Numbered from the stretch's first letter, positions 1 to 9,841 are shown. The stretch: DNA of 64,000 bases from Treponema sp. UBA4692 (GCA_002404895.1 DHKO01000054.1:34132-98131); one strand, 5' to 3'. Numbers and translations are program-made. Notes: a model not told the origin generated them from the sequence alone.

Positions 1-1
1 T

Positions 2-1579
2 CCAAAAGATGCAGAAATCAGCAAAAATGATGAAATAAAAAAAATCGATAAATCTCGCGAAAAAAATGCTGAAAACAACAATATCTGTGAAAAAAATGCT
101 GTCGAAAAGCTGATTCTCGCGCTCACAAAAGCTTATGAAAAAAATGAAAACCTGAGTGTTTCAGGCGGCGCGGAAGGAATTATTTTTGCAAACGGGAAAA
201 TTATTTTTCTGCCGCCGGAGCTTTTCGAGCAATGTGCGCAAAACTGCGAGGAAAATTCCCAAAAAAACAACGGGAATTTCAAATTTGTCTATAAAGGTCT
301 GCCTCCAAAAGAGCAAATTCTGTTTTTCAGAAGCGTTGCAGCCTACAAGTCGCTCACGAAAAGATTTCCGTTTGACGAAAACGATTTGACAAAACGCCAA
401 GTTGACATCGGAGACGAAAAATTCATTCCGATAAATTTTTATCTTCCAAAAATCAGCGAAAAACTCGCATCCTCAATCGACGCAGGTCTGAAAATCAAGC
501 CGGAAGAATTTGAAAAAGCTGGAAAAAGGGAACTGAAAATCTCAAAAGACGAGAAAAAAAATCAAAAGAATCTGAATCTCGCGGAAAATTTTGATGTTGA
601 AACATTCAACCGCGAGCTGGAAAATCTGCAAAAAAATCATAAAGATGAAGAAAATTCAGCAAAAAATGAAGCCGACAAAATCTCTTCTGAAAATTTTTCT
701 GAAATCTCTGACGAAGAGAAAAATCTTGAAAAAAAACGGAACGCATTCGTAAGAAAAATGAGCGCGAAAATTGCCGCAAAGCGTTTTTTCAGGCGGAACA
801 AAACCGCGCTTCTTGCGCTTGCGGCTTTTCTTGCGTTTGCGGCGTGGATGGCAAATGGATTTGTCAAGGAAAACCGGCAGCTTGCGACATCGAAAGGTCT
901 CGATTCAATGCAAACGGCGGCCGCGATGTACACTTTTATCCACAAGGCGGACGTTCCGAATTTGCAGGAAATCGCGAAAGGAAAGCAGACAAAGGATTTA
1001 ATCTTCAAGGTTGCGGGATTTTATGTTACATCGAAGCAGCGCGAAGAGCAAAATGCGGCGGACAAAAGCGTAACGCCCGGGCAATGGCTTTTTTACAACA
1101 AAAATTCAAGCAATTGGATGTACGGAATCACAAATCTGAAAATTGACGGAAAAAGTTTCCCGGCGGAAAACAAATTTCCCAAAAGAATGGAAAAACCTGA
1201 ATCATTAAAAGAAGAAAACGGAAAAATTCTAAAGCGCGGAGACAAAACGGTTCACACGGCGGAATATTATCTCGTTCATCAGGACGCGAACAGAATCTAT
1301 GCGGAAAAAACAACCGAGGAAGTCGAGCTTGAATGGAACGGAAACCGCTGGATTGTAAAAGGCGGAAAAGGAAAATCGTCGCCGCTTTCGGTAAAGTCGA
1401 AAACTTTTTCAGATGAATATTACGCTCTTCTGGAAAACGGAAATTCTGTAAAAGATGCGGTTTCAATTCTTAAAGCAAAATACGAATGGCTTCCGGACGA
1501 AAACGACATCAAAATTGACGCAGAATTTTTGGCAAAAAAATATGGAAGCACGGAAGCAGAAAATTTTCTGAAAAATTGA
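2..1579 (+). CDS. Membrane protein with kinase-like segment, 5' end missing
   Basis: The reading frame is open from base 2, so the start codon lies upstream of the window; 525 codons are visible. The first ~110 residues end in a stretch (..FFRSVAAYKSLTKRFPF..) that resembles the C-lobe of protein-kinase-like proteins, but no catalytic loop is visible here, so kinase activity is not claimed. A Lys/Glu/Asn-rich linker follows. One transmembrane helix (KTALLALAAFLAFAAWMANGF without the last residue, bases ~800-860) comes next, then a ~230-residue soluble C-terminal domain that I do not recognise. The likely topology is cytoplasmic N-terminus with the C-terminal domain outside the inner membrane. 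A TTG at 386 is in frame but is not the start, because coding continues upstream. The gene is followed by the 41-bp palindrome array. Confidence 0.75.
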   Translation, partial: PKDAEISKNDEIKKIDKSREKNAENNNICEKNAVEKLILALTKAYEKNENLSVSGGAEGIIFANGKIIFLPPELFEQCAQNCEENSQKNNGNFKFVYKGLPPKEQILFFRSVAAYKSLTKRFPFDENDLTKRQVDIGDEKFIPINFYLPKISEKLASSIDAGLKIKPEEFEKAGKRELKISKDEKKNQKNLNLAENFDVETFNRELENLQKNHKDEENSAKNEADKISSENFSEISDEEKNLEKKRNAFVRKMSAKIAAKRFFRRNKTALLALAAFLAFAAWMANGFVKENRQLATSKGLDSMQTAAAMYTFIHKADVPNLQEIAKGKQTKDLIFKVAGFYVTSKQREEQNAADKSVTPGQWLFYNKNSSNWMYGITNLKIDGKSFPAENKFPKRMEKPESLKEENGKILKRGDKTVHTAEYYLVHQDANRIYAEKTTEEVELEWNGNRWIVKGGKGKSSPLSVKSKTFSDEYYALLENGNSVKDAVSILKAKYEWLPDENDIKIDAEFLAKKYGSTEAENFLKN

Positions 1580-1633
1580 ATTTAGGCGGAAGATTTTTAA
1601 CTGGAAGATTTCAAAAAAAGCGTTTTTACAAAG

Positions 1634-1855
1634 TTCGTCATTATGACGAATCTTGAAACAACGGTTAAACGACGTTCGTCACCGTGACGAAGCATGAAAT
1701 AACGCTTAGGCGGCGTTCGTCATTGTGACGAAGCATGAAATAATGTTTAGGCAGCAATCGTCACCGTGGCGAGAAACGAAATAATGCTTGACCGATGTTC
1801 GTCACCGTGACGAAAGATAAAATAACGATAAACCGACAATCGTCATCGTGACGAA
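1634..1855. repeat. Array of six 41-bp units, each with a 17-nt palindrome
   Basis: Near-palindromes of the form TTCGTCA-NNN-TGACGAA start at 1634, 1675, 1716, 1757, 1798 and 1839, exactly 41 bp apart. Copies 1, 2, 3 and 5 have perfect 7-bp arms. Copy 4 (1757-1773) and copy 6 (1839-1855) carry arm substitutions; most pairing in copy 4 survives as G-U in RNA. The 24-nt stretches between palindromes are also related (gcatgaaataacg.ttagg), so this is a tandem repeat of the whole unit. A decayed seventh unit may begin near 1880. The array has stops in all frames and is not coding. Confidence 0.9.
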
Positions 1856-1974
1856 GCACAAAAAAGTGTTTTGTCAGTGAGCATCATCAGAACAAGGCAA
1901 AAAAAATTCCTGACCCAAAACAAAAAATTCGCTTTTCTAAAATCTATTTTGACACTTTTACGTTTTTTGTCATA

Positions 1975-2003
1975 TTGACATATTAAACTTTTGTGAATAG
2001 GAT
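1975..2003 (+). promoter_or_regulatory. Sigma-70-type promoter of the carboxyltransferase gene
   Basis: TTGACA at 1975-1980 is followed after 17 bp by TAGGAT at 1998-2003. The start codon at 2071 leaves a ~60-nt leader ending in a GAGG ribosome binding site. A second TTGACA lies at 1949-1954 without a clear -10. Confidence 0.5.
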
Positions 2004-2070
2004 TTGTACAGATTTAGATTATCGGGCTGAAAAACGCAAGATAATGAAATTCTATTTTTAGAGGTTATTT

Positions 2071-3594
2071 ATGGCTTTTGAGTACAATCTTGAAAAACAG
2101 CACGCAAAAGGCAAGCTTCACGCAATCGAAAGAATCAACTTGATTTGCGACAAAAACAGCTTTATGGAAATCTACGCTGGAGCCAGACATCAGTGCACAA
2201 ACTTCGGAATGGACAAAAAAGATTTGCCATACGATGGTGTAATCACAGGATTCGGAACAATCAACGGACGAAAAGTCGGAATTTACTCGCAGGATTTTAC
2301 AGTTCAGGGCGGCTCGCTTGGAAAAGTTCACGGAGAAAAAATCGCAGAGCTTATTGAAAAAGCAATAGAATACAAATGCCCGGTAATCGGAGTGAACGAT
2401 TCGGGCGGAGCGAGAATTCCAGAAGGCGTTGACGCGCTTTGCGGATACGGCGAAATCTTCAAGCAGAACGTGAGAGCATCGGGCGTTATTCCGCAGATTT
2501 CAATAATCGCAGGACCATGCGCAGGCGGAGCCGTTTACTCTCCGGGACTCACAGATTTTATTTTCACTGTCGATAAAATTTCTGAAATGTTCATCACAGG
2601 ACCGAAAGTTGTAAAGCAGGTTATGTTCATGGATATTTCGGCAGACGACTTGGGCGGAGCTGCAATCCACTCTCAGAAATCGGGAGTCGCGCATTTCAGA
2701 TGCGAAGATGAAAAATCTTGCTACGAGAAAGTCCGCGATCTTTTGGACTACATTCCGCATTTCTACGGAGACACAACACCTTTCGCAGCAAAAGAGACAA
2801 AAGGAATTTTTGCGAAGCCTGATTTCAAATACACAGAGAAAAAGGCAAAGGAACTTGAAGAAGTTCTTCCAGACCAGAGCACAAAAGGCTACGATGTACG
2901 CGAGGTAATCAACCGCGTAATCGACGACGGAACTTTCTTTGAAGTTATGAGCGAATTTGCGCAGAATGCTGTTGTCGGATTCGGAAAAATCGAAGGAAAA
3001 ACAGTCGGAATCGTTGCAAACAACCCGGGATATTTAGGCGGAGTTTTGAACTGCGACGCTTCAGACAAAATCGCGCGCCACGTCCGCTACTGCGACTGCT
3101 ACAACATTCCGCTCTTAAATCTCGTTGACGTTCCGGGCTTTATTCCAGGACCGCAGGAAGAGCAGAAAGGAATTATCCGCCACGGAGCGAAAATTCTTTA
3201 CGCATACTCAGAAGCGTCAGTTCCGAAAGTTACAGTAATTTTAAGAAAGGCTTACGGCGGAGCTTACATTGCGATGTGTTCAAAGCATCTCGGAGCAGAT
3301 TTCGTTTACGCTTGGCCAAAAGCGGAAATCGCTGTAATGGGAGCCGAGGGCGCAACGGGAATCCTCTTCGCAAAAGAGATGAAAGACCCGAACAATGCCC
3401 AGCTCGTCGAGCAGAAAAAAGCCGAGTACAAGGCGACTTTCATGACTCCGACAATCGCGGCACAGAGAAATTACATTGCAGCTGTCATAAACCCGGAAGA
3501 AACACGAAAACGTGTTGTTCAGAGTTTCGAGATTCTTGAAAACAAAACTCCTTCTGATATAATCGCAAAAAAACACGGAAATATTCCGCTGTAA
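2071..3594 (+). CDS. Acyl-CoA carboxylase carboxyltransferase subunit (methylmalonyl-CoA decarboxylase alpha / propionyl-CoA carboxylase beta type)
   Basis: This 507-aa protein has the usual length of biotin-dependent carboxyltransferase beta subunits and both crotonase-fold halves. The N-terminal acyl-CoA site is visible in GVNDSGGARIPEGV (about residues 111-124). The C-terminal half has the glycine-rich LVDVPGFIPGPQEE and KAYGGAYIAM segments. The family moves carboxyl groups between biotin and acyl-CoA such as propionyl- or methylmalonyl-CoA. In fermenting treponemes this would serve propionate/succinate metabolism or a Na+-pumping decarboxylase; the biotin carrier and membrane subunits are not next to it, so the exact substrate cannot be decided. 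The ATG is preceded by GAGG at a normal distance. The gene stands alone between its own promoter and a terminator. Confidence 0.9.
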   Translation: MAFEYNLEKQHAKGKLHAIERINLICDKNSFMEIYAGARHQCTNFGMDKKDLPYDGVITGFGTINGRKVGIYSQDFTVQGGSLGKVHGEKIAELIEKAIEYKCPVIGVNDSGGARIPEGVDALCGYGEIFKQNVRASGVIPQISIIAGPCAGGAVYSPGLTDFIFTVDKISEMFITGPKVVKQVMFMDISADDLGGAAIHSQKSGVAHFRCEDEKSCYEKVRDLLDYIPHFYGDTTPFAAKETKGIFAKPDFKYTEKKAKELEEVLPDQSTKGYDVREVINRVIDDGTFFEVMSEFAQNAVVGFGKIEGKTVGIVANNPGYLGGVLNCDASDKIARHVRYCDCYNIPLLNLVDVPGFIPGPQEEQKGIIRHGAKILYAYSEASVPKVTVILRKAYGGAYIAMCSKHLGADFVYAWPKAEIAVMGAEGATGILFAKEMKDPNNAQLVEQKKAEYKATFMTPTIAAQRNYIAAVINPEETRKRVVQSFEILENKTPSDIIAKKHGNIPL

Positions 3595-3608
3595 AGCTGA
3601 AAAATGAT

Positions 3609-3636
3609 GAGAGGGTGGCTTTGCCCCCTCTCTTTT
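3609..3636. terminator. Bidirectional intrinsic terminator
   Basis: GAGAGGG (3609-3615) pairs with CCCTCTC (3626-3632), followed by TTTT on the plus strand; on the minus strand the same stem is followed by ATCATTTTT. It sits between the carboxyltransferase stop at 3594 and the convergent RHS gene, whose stop codon lies at its edge (3635-3637). Confidence 0.8.
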
Positions 3637-6600
3637 AGCTTCCTTTCTTAATAACATCAATCCTGTTTATCAAAGACGCAGGCACGCAGACCTTTCCATC
3701 TTGAATAATCCAGCCAGCCATTCCCCGAAGAGTTCCAGCAGCCACATTTCTGTCATTCAGAGAACTTGGAGAAACTGGAAAATAACTGATTCCGTCTTTT
3801 ATAAACATATCGCCGTTTGCAACAACAAAATGAAGCGCGGAAGAATCTTTCAAATCATAAACGACCTGAAAGACAACAGCCATTTTTTCTGAACCGTAAA
3901 CAATTGAATTTATGTAATTCCCAATATTTGCAGCTTTCAAAGAATCAGAGTTTTGAAAACCGCGAAGAGTTTCCATAGCCGTATCTTTTTCCGCAAGCCT
4001 CTCGATAAAATCATGATACGGCTTTCCAGAATTTTTACCCGCCGAGGAATTGCCGAAATTCGCATAATTAGAAAGAATTTCTGAAAAAAGATTTTCTAAA
4101 TTATCATTCTTCGAATGTGAAAGCCCGTAATTATCTAAAATTCCGCTCCACTTTATTTCGCCGCTGCCGGTCAAAAAATTGCTTTTATTGTCGTTTATGA
4201 ACGAAGAATCAACGTAAACGCCTGTGTATGCCGATAAAATTTCCGCAATGCAAGTTACAACACAGCCCGCCTTGCTCGCAAGCTCGCTAGAAGAATTGCC
4301 TAGCCTTTCGCCATCCATCGACTGCATATTTTGCTCCTCGACATAAAGCATTTCAAGTCCGTTGCCGTCAACAAAATTGACAAAATCCCCTCCGCAATAC
4401 GAATACCAGTTCCGTCCGTCTAAAACCGGGTCTTCTGATGAAAAACGTCCGAACAAAGAAAGATAATCGCGGCAGCCAAAATCATAAAGACCAGTTTCCG
4501 AATCAAACTTTTTGCCTGCAAATCCATATTGTCCAGCGACCGATTTTTCGTCAGGCGAACACAAAGGAAATCCAAACAAATCGTATTCAAAGGAAGAGAA
4601 AACGTCATCAGCATTCACAAAAGATTTCACAGTTCCATTTTTGCTCGTCAAAAAAACATTTTTCTCACTGCCAGCTTCGTCCAATGTTGATGAAAGCCAA
4701 AGAAGTTCCCCGTCTAGAGCAAAAACAGGCGCGCTTTTTGAAGCAAAGTAATTTTCAGATGATTTTTCAGTTCTGAAATCTGAATATTCAGAAGCATCTT
4801 GGTTTTCATCGCTTGGCGAAATTTCAGAACGTGCAAAATTTTGACTTCCAAGCCAAAATTTATAGCGAATTATTGATTTTTCTTCCATTTTTCCGCTTCT
4901 CGTTTTTGAAGAAGAACTTTGCAAAGCATATGGCGAGAACACTGACAAAAATTCTTGCCGAGTTTTCCCAATGTAGGAGACGGCAGAAGTTCCATTTCCA
5001 GAAACAAAAGACTTCGTTCGCCTGCCAAGCGCGTCATATTCATAGCTCGCAGAAACAATTTCATCTTTAAGAAAATCTTTTATAATAATTTTCTTAATTC
5101 GATTTGACGCATTGTATTCAAACGACATTGATTTTTGCGGAGCGGTCATAGAAATCATATTTCCGTTTAAGTCATATTCCGCCGCACAGCCGTTTCCCCA
5201 AGCAACAAGCCTGTCATTTTTGTCATATTTATAGGAAATTTTACCGAACGGCGTGATTCTCTTCACAAGATTTGAATTCAAATCGTACTCAAATGATTCT
5301 TTTATATATTTTTTCGCTCCAGAAGAAAGATTTACGCCAACAAAATCACAAAGCTTCTTCAAAGATTCATATTCAATAGAAGAAAGCGATTCATAGCTGA
5401 AATTTTCACTGCCACCAAGCAAATAAAGATTTGCCTGCGCGACGCAAGATTTTAAATATTCAGCCCTGCGTTCCGAATAAGGAGCTGAAACTGATTTTAT
5501 GCGGCCGAAGTCGTCATATTCGTATCGCGTGTATGAAAAATCTGACTCGAGAACAAGCGACTTGAAGCCGTTTTTATCATAAACAAAGCCTTCAAGAAAA
5601 ATCAGCCCATTTGAAGAAGAAAATCCAGCGCGCAAAATTTCACGGCCAACCTCGTCATAAAATATTTTTAGAGTCTCGCCGCTGTTCCATTTCCGCAAAA
5701 TTTCACGCCCGCACGAATCATAAGAAAATGAAATCTCTGAAATTTGCCCGGAATTCACACCAGAATTTTCCTGAATTTTTAAAAGCTCGCCGCATTTTCC
5801 ATAAGAATAAAAAATTTTTCTTTCATCTCCGTAAATTTTTGACAATTTTCCGTTTTCATATTCAAAGTAAATTTCTTCACCGCTGAAATTGTCTTTTTGA
5901 TGAATCAAATTTCCTGCGCTGTCGTATTCAAAAGAAAGTGAACTGTTTTCATTTTCCGCAAAAACAAGCTTTCCAAGCGCATTGTATGCGGAAGAAAATT
6001 TTTCACCATTTGAAAAAACAACTCTGCTTAAAAATCCACCGTCGCCATAGAAAAAAGTTGATTCCAAGCCATTAAAATCTCTTGAAAATTTCAGTTTTCC
6101 ATTCTTCCACTCGTTGACAGAAAAAACTCCGTTTCTATTTTTCGACGAAACAAGATTTCCGCCAATGTCAAACTTCCATTCTGAAATATTTCCAAGGGAA
6201 TCTTTTCTATTGATTTGCATTTTTGAATCATCATAAAAATTTGTCAGCAAATTTTTCCCAGCCTGTGAAACTCTTAAAACTCGCCCATAATCGTCATATT
6301 CATATTTTTCAGGAGAAGAAAAAGGACGTTTCCAAAATGATGAAAGCCGCCCATAGTCATCGTACTCGCATTTTTGAAGAATCCCTGCATTGTCGCTTAT
6401 TTCAAGGCAATTAAAATCCAAATCATAAAGAAATTTTTTGATATTTCCGTCTGGACAAGTGATTTTCTCAAGCAGATTATTTTCATTCCATTCAAAAAAC
6501 GTTTTTTTGCCGTAAGGATTTGTCTCAGAAATTTTTCTTCCAAGAATATCATTTGAATAAGTCCACAAGTTTTCCACAGAATCTTCTTTACATATCAACA

Positions 6601-9600
6601 TTCCAAAGCCATTTTTTACCAATTTATCCACAAGTTTTCCACCAATTTTGTGGATAACTTTTCGGCCAAAACCGCTGTAAATCCAGCATTCTTCATAAAT
6701 TACGCGTTTTTCGCTGTCGAGAATTCGTCTTGAAATGAGTTTTCCACAATCATCATATTCATATTCTGAAATTCTAAACGGAGAAGCTGCGCGAACCAAC
6801 ATTCCAAATCCGTTGTATTCATACGAAGTAACGTTTCCGTTCAAATCAACACTTTCACGCATTTTTCCATCAGGATAATAAAAAACTTCGCAAGACGAAT
6901 CTTTATCAAAATTTTCTTTCAGAATAGAAGACAAAAAGCCGTCCGCGTCATATTCGTAATTCAGTTTTTCAAATGCTCCAAACTTTTGCGAAATCAGCTT
7001 TCCAGAAAAGTCATATTCGCTTGAATAAACAACTGCATTTCCATTTTTTTCAGACAAGAGATTTCCGCGAAAATCATAGGAGAAAACTTTTTCTGCTTTT
7101 CCGCAAATTTCAGTAACTTCGTTTGAAAATCCATCGCTTTTCATGGCGATTTTTGTTGTTTTTTCGCTTTTTATATCTCCATTCTTGATTTTTCTTTTGA
7201 CTATTTCACAAAGATTTCCAGATGAATCGTATCTGTATAAGATTTCTGTTCCCGATTTTCCGCTAGCCGCAGATTCAGAAATATTCCAGACCGTTTTTCT
7301 AGAAATTTTTCCGCCCGAAGTATATTCAAACTCATTCAAAAGGATTTTTTTGATATCATTTCTTTTTAAGACATTTTTATTTTTGCCAAATTCAGCTGTT
7401 TTTCCAAAAACATAGACTGCGGCACATCTTCCGGCTTTGTCATATTCATAAAACTTTTCAAAATTTTCGTTAGTCAAAAGATCTTCGATTTTTTCGCTTA
7501 TAATCAATTTTCGCGAGGAATAATTTCGCATAACTCTTACAGAATTTGAGCAACTCACAACGATTTTATGATTTTCATAAGTGAATTTTTTTGTGATTCC
7601 GTCTCTTCCAACGTGCTTTTTTATCCGATTTTGAAAATCATATTCAAAAGTTTCAAGGCTTCGCAGATTTTTTCCTTTTTCTTGCAATTTTATCTCTGAC
7701 AAATTCCCACGCGAATCATAAAAATAAAGAAAAATGTTTCCACGGCAGTCAGTTTCTTTTTCAACGCGCCCATTTTCATCATAAGCAAAGCTTTTCAGTA
7801 TTTCGCCGTTAAGATAAACATCGGTTATTCGTTTTTTATCATCGTAATTGTAATTCTCAACTGTTCCACATTTATTTTTCCGCGAAACCAGCCGCTCTTC
7901 ATCGTAGGTAAAAGTTTCCACTGCGCCAAATTCATCAGTTTCTTCTATTATTTTCCCTGAACTGTCGCGAACATAATGCGCAAAAATAGAGCCGTTATTC
8001 CATTCAACAAGATTTCCGTTTTCATCATAGCTGAAATTTTCCTCGCGTCCGTCTGAATGCAGGATTTTTTCCGTTCTTTCAACCTCATCATAAAAATAAA
8101 CTGTTTTCGCGCCGTCTGGATTTGTGTAAATTGTCTTCCGATTCTGAAAATCGTATTCAAAATATTCACTTTTCCCGTTTTCATCCGTAACAGCGGAAAC
8201 ATATTTTCCATTTTCAAGATTTTTGTATTTTACAGCGACAAAACTTCCGTCGGCTTTCACTTGCTTTGTCAAAAATCCTTCATCGTCATATTCAAAAAAT
8301 CTTGTGTCGCCATCAAAATCTGTTACAGAAACGAGATTTTCGCCATCATAGCTGTAAGAAATTTTTCTCCAGCCGTCGCTAACAAATGCAAGAAGTCCGT
8401 CAGACCAAGAAAATTCCAGAAAATGCTCCGAGTCCAAAGAAATTTTTGAAAGCAAGAAATTTTCATCATATTCAAATTGAATTGAAGCGCCGCCGCTTTT
8501 TTCAAACAAAACCGGAAGCCCGAACGAAGAATAAAAGCGTTTCTCACCAGTATTCAAAAACTTGACAGCAAATTTTTTATCGTTTTTATCATCAGAAAAA
8601 TCCGTCTCAAGCACTTCAAGCGCGATTTTGTTTTTCCAAGATTTTGAGACAGGATAATACGAGTTTACATTGTCAGATTTTTCAAACAAGACAATCTCTC
8701 CATTGTCGCCACAATAAATGAGAATTTCAGAATTCAACGAGCCGTTAAATCCGCCTGCAATTCCATAGTCGGTGAAGCGGTTAAAAGAAGATGAAATTTT
8801 ATTTTTTTCAAGTTCGGCTTCAAAATATGCAAGATTCTCACTGTTTCTTGCAATTTCAAGGCGAATCTCTTCCACGACAGGCTCACATTCAGAATCTTCA
8901 TTCGCATAATTTTCTATTAACGTTTCTGCTTCCGAAAGTTCCGCCGCATAATTTTTTAATTTTTCAATGATTTCTTCTGCAAATGAATTTTCTCCGCGAA
9001 TAATTCTTGTGTCTAAATTGCTGTTCCAAAGCAAGCCAAACGCGCCGTTTTTTCTTTCAAGATGATTTTTCTTTTCTATGCCGCGAGAATTTTCAACCTT
9101 TCCAAGCGAAACATAATGCCGTTCAAGAGAAAAAGATAAAATTCCATTTGAAATCGAAATATCAGCGTCATCAATGACGAATTTTCCAAGCGCAATAATC
9201 ACTGGGTCGCCAACGTGCGCAACAGTCTTATGATTTCCATCGTAAATCCCGACTGCGCTTCCGTTTGCTGTCCAAGAATAATTAAAATGCTCGCAATACT
9301 GAACCAGCTCGGCTAAGGCTTCGTCAACTTTTGCTTTTGCATCGGCAATTTCTTTTTCTACACCGTTCAGCAAAGCCGTTTCCAATGCCTTCACTGCATC
9401 GGAGTAATATTTTGCAAATGAATCGCTGTCTTTTCCTGTCCTTGAAATCCATTCATCATAAAAATGCTCGTAAACCCGCTCTTCTACATCTTCGTCTTCA
9501 TTGTGATAAATTCTGTTGCCTTCCTCATCGTAGACATCTTCGTAATAAAGCTCAGAAAGACTTCCGTCATCATCGGATACATAGCAATAACTTCCGTCAT

Positions 9601-9841
9601 AAGGCTCGGAATCATCTCCCCAGCCGTCAACAGGAGGCTCATCATTTGGAGAATTCGGAGTATTTTCTGTTCCGTCCCAGCCGTCTTCATTGCTATATTC
9701 AGGCTCGCTCCATTCCCAGCCGCCGTCATCTGAATCATCATCAGAAGTTTCAGAAAAAAGTTTCGTATTTTCAAAAAACAAAAAAGCCAAGAAAAAAACA
9801 AAAAGACATCTCGTAAATTTCATTTTTTTAACATTTTTCAT
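3635..9841 (-). CDS. Secreted RHS/YD-repeat protein with cysteine-peptidase-like C-terminal domain
   Basis: A 2068-aa protein. A basic start plus hydrophobic stretch (CLFVFFLAFLFFENTKLFS) is a Sec signal peptide. An acidic Asp/Gly/Tyr-rich segment follows (to ~residue 130). Then comes a DUF6531-like entry (GDPVIIALGKFVIDDADISI) as in other RHS proteins. Roughly residues 430-1780 hold dozens of YD repeats (..FEYDDEGFLTK.., ..YDSRGNLSEI..) expected to form a cocoon-like shell. The RHS core ends with RFSSEDPVLDG.N.YSYC and DGNGL near residue 1829; the usual DPxGL is DGNGL here. The last ~239 residues are a distinct tip with KAGCVVTC (Cys ~1860) and ALHFVVANGD (His ~2004), the layout of C39/papain-like cysteine peptidases. 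It is the last gene of the secretion operon, 27 bp after the C11 protease. The ATG has GAGGAGAG upstream. It could be a toxin, an adhesin or a processing enzyme. Confidence 0.9.
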   Translation of the reverse strand: MKNVKKMKFTRCLFVFFLAFLFFENTKLFSETSDDDSDDGGWEWSEPEYSNEDGWDGTENTPNSPNDEPPVDGWGDDSEPYDGSYCYVSDDDGSLSELYYEDVYDEEGNRIYHNEDEDVEERVYEHFYDEWISRTGKDSDSFAKYYSDAVKALETALLNGVEKEIADAKAKVDEALAELVQYCEHFNYSWTANGSAVGIYDGNHKTVAHVGDPVIIALGKFVIDDADISISNGILSFSLERHYVSLGKVENSRGIEKKNHLERKNGAFGLLWNSNLDTRIIRGENSFAEEIIEKLKNYAAELSEAETLIENYANEDSECEPVVEEIRLEIARNSENLAYFEAELEKNKISSSFNRFTDYGIAGGFNGSLNSEILIYCGDNGEIVLFEKSDNVNSYYPVSKSWKNKIALEVLETDFSDDKNDKKFAVKFLNTGEKRFYSSFGLPVLFEKSGGASIQFEYDENFLLSKISLDSEHFLEFSWSDGLLAFVSDGWRKISYSYDGENLVSVTDFDGDTRFFEYDDEGFLTKQVKADGSFVAVKYKNLENGKYVSAVTDENGKSEYFEYDFQNRKTIYTNPDGAKTVYFYDEVERTEKILHSDGREENFSYDENGNLVEWNNGSIFAHYVRDSSGKIIEETDEFGAVETFTYDEERLVSRKNKCGTVENYNYDDKKRITDVYLNGEILKSFAYDENGRVEKETDCRGNIFLYFYDSRGNLSEIKLQEKGKNLRSLETFEYDFQNRIKKHVGRDGITKKFTYENHKIVVSCSNSVRVMRNYSSRKLIISEKIEDLLTNENFEKFYEYDKAGRCAAVYVFGKTAEFGKNKNVLKRNDIKKILLNEFEYTSGGKISRKTVWNISESAASGKSGTEILYRYDSSGNLCEIVKRKIKNGDIKSEKTTKIAMKSDGFSNEVTEICGKAEKVFSYDFRGNLLSEKNGNAVVYSSEYDFSGKLISQKFGAFEKLNYEYDADGFLSSILKENFDKDSSCEVFYYPDGKMRESVDLNGNVTSYEYNGFGMLVRAASPFRISEYEYDDCGKLISRRILDSEKRVIYEECWIYSGFGRKVIHKIGGKLVDKLVKNGFGMLICKEDSVENLWTYSNDILGRKISETNPYGKKTFFEWNENNLLEKITCPDGNIKKFLYDLDFNCLEISDNAGILQKCEYDDYGRLSSFWKRPFSSPEKYEYDDYGRVLRVSQAGKNLLTNFYDDSKMQINRKDSLGNISEWKFDIGGNLVSSKNRNGVFSVNEWKNGKLKFSRDFNGLESTFFYGDGGFLSRVVFSNGEKFSSAYNALGKLVFAENENSSLSFEYDSAGNLIHQKDNFSGEEIYFEYENGKLSKIYGDERKIFYSYGKCGELLKIQENSGVNSGQISEISFSYDSCGREILRKWNSGETLKIFYDEVGREILRAGFSSSNGLIFLEGFVYDKNGFKSLVLESDFSYTRYEYDDFGRIKSVSAPYSERRAEYLKSCVAQANLYLLGGSENFSYESLSSIEYESLKKLCDFVGVNLSSGAKKYIKESFEYDLNSNLVKRITPFGKISYKYDKNDRLVAWGNGCAAEYDLNGNMISMTAPQKSMSFEYNASNRIKKIIIKDFLKDEIVSASYEYDALGRRTKSFVSGNGTSAVSYIGKTRQEFLSVFSPYALQSSSSKTRSGKMEEKSIIRYKFWLGSQNFARSEISPSDENQDASEYSDFRTEKSSENYFASKSAPVFALDGELLWLSSTLDEAGSEKNVFLTSKNGTVKSFVNADDVFSSFEYDLFGFPLCSPDEKSVAGQYGFAGKKFDSETGLYDFGCRDYLSLFGRFSSEDPVLDGRNWYSYCGGDFVNFVDGNGLEMLYVEEQNMQSMDGERLGNSSSELASKAGCVVTCIAEILSAYTGVYVDSSFINDNKSNFLTGSGEIKWSGILDNYGLSHSKNDNLENLFSEILSNYANFGNSSAGKNSGKPYHDFIERLAEKDTAMETLRGFQNSDSLKAANIGNYINSIVYGSEKMAVVFQVVYDLKDSSALHFVVANGDMFIKDGISYFPVSPSSLNDRNVAAGTLRGMAGWIIQDGKVCVPASLINRIDVIKKGS

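Noticed and set aside
156..400. Short frames on both strands within the first gene
   Set aside because: They are shadows of the frame that is open from base 2 and have no start signals.
1634..1855. CRISPR array
   Set aside because: The repeats are 17-nt palindromes, but the 24-nt sequences between them are related copies, not unique spacers, and no cas gene is present.
3635..9841. RHS protein as a type VI effector
   Set aside because: There is no PAAR, VgrG or other type VI gene in the window, and the protein has a Sec signal peptide.
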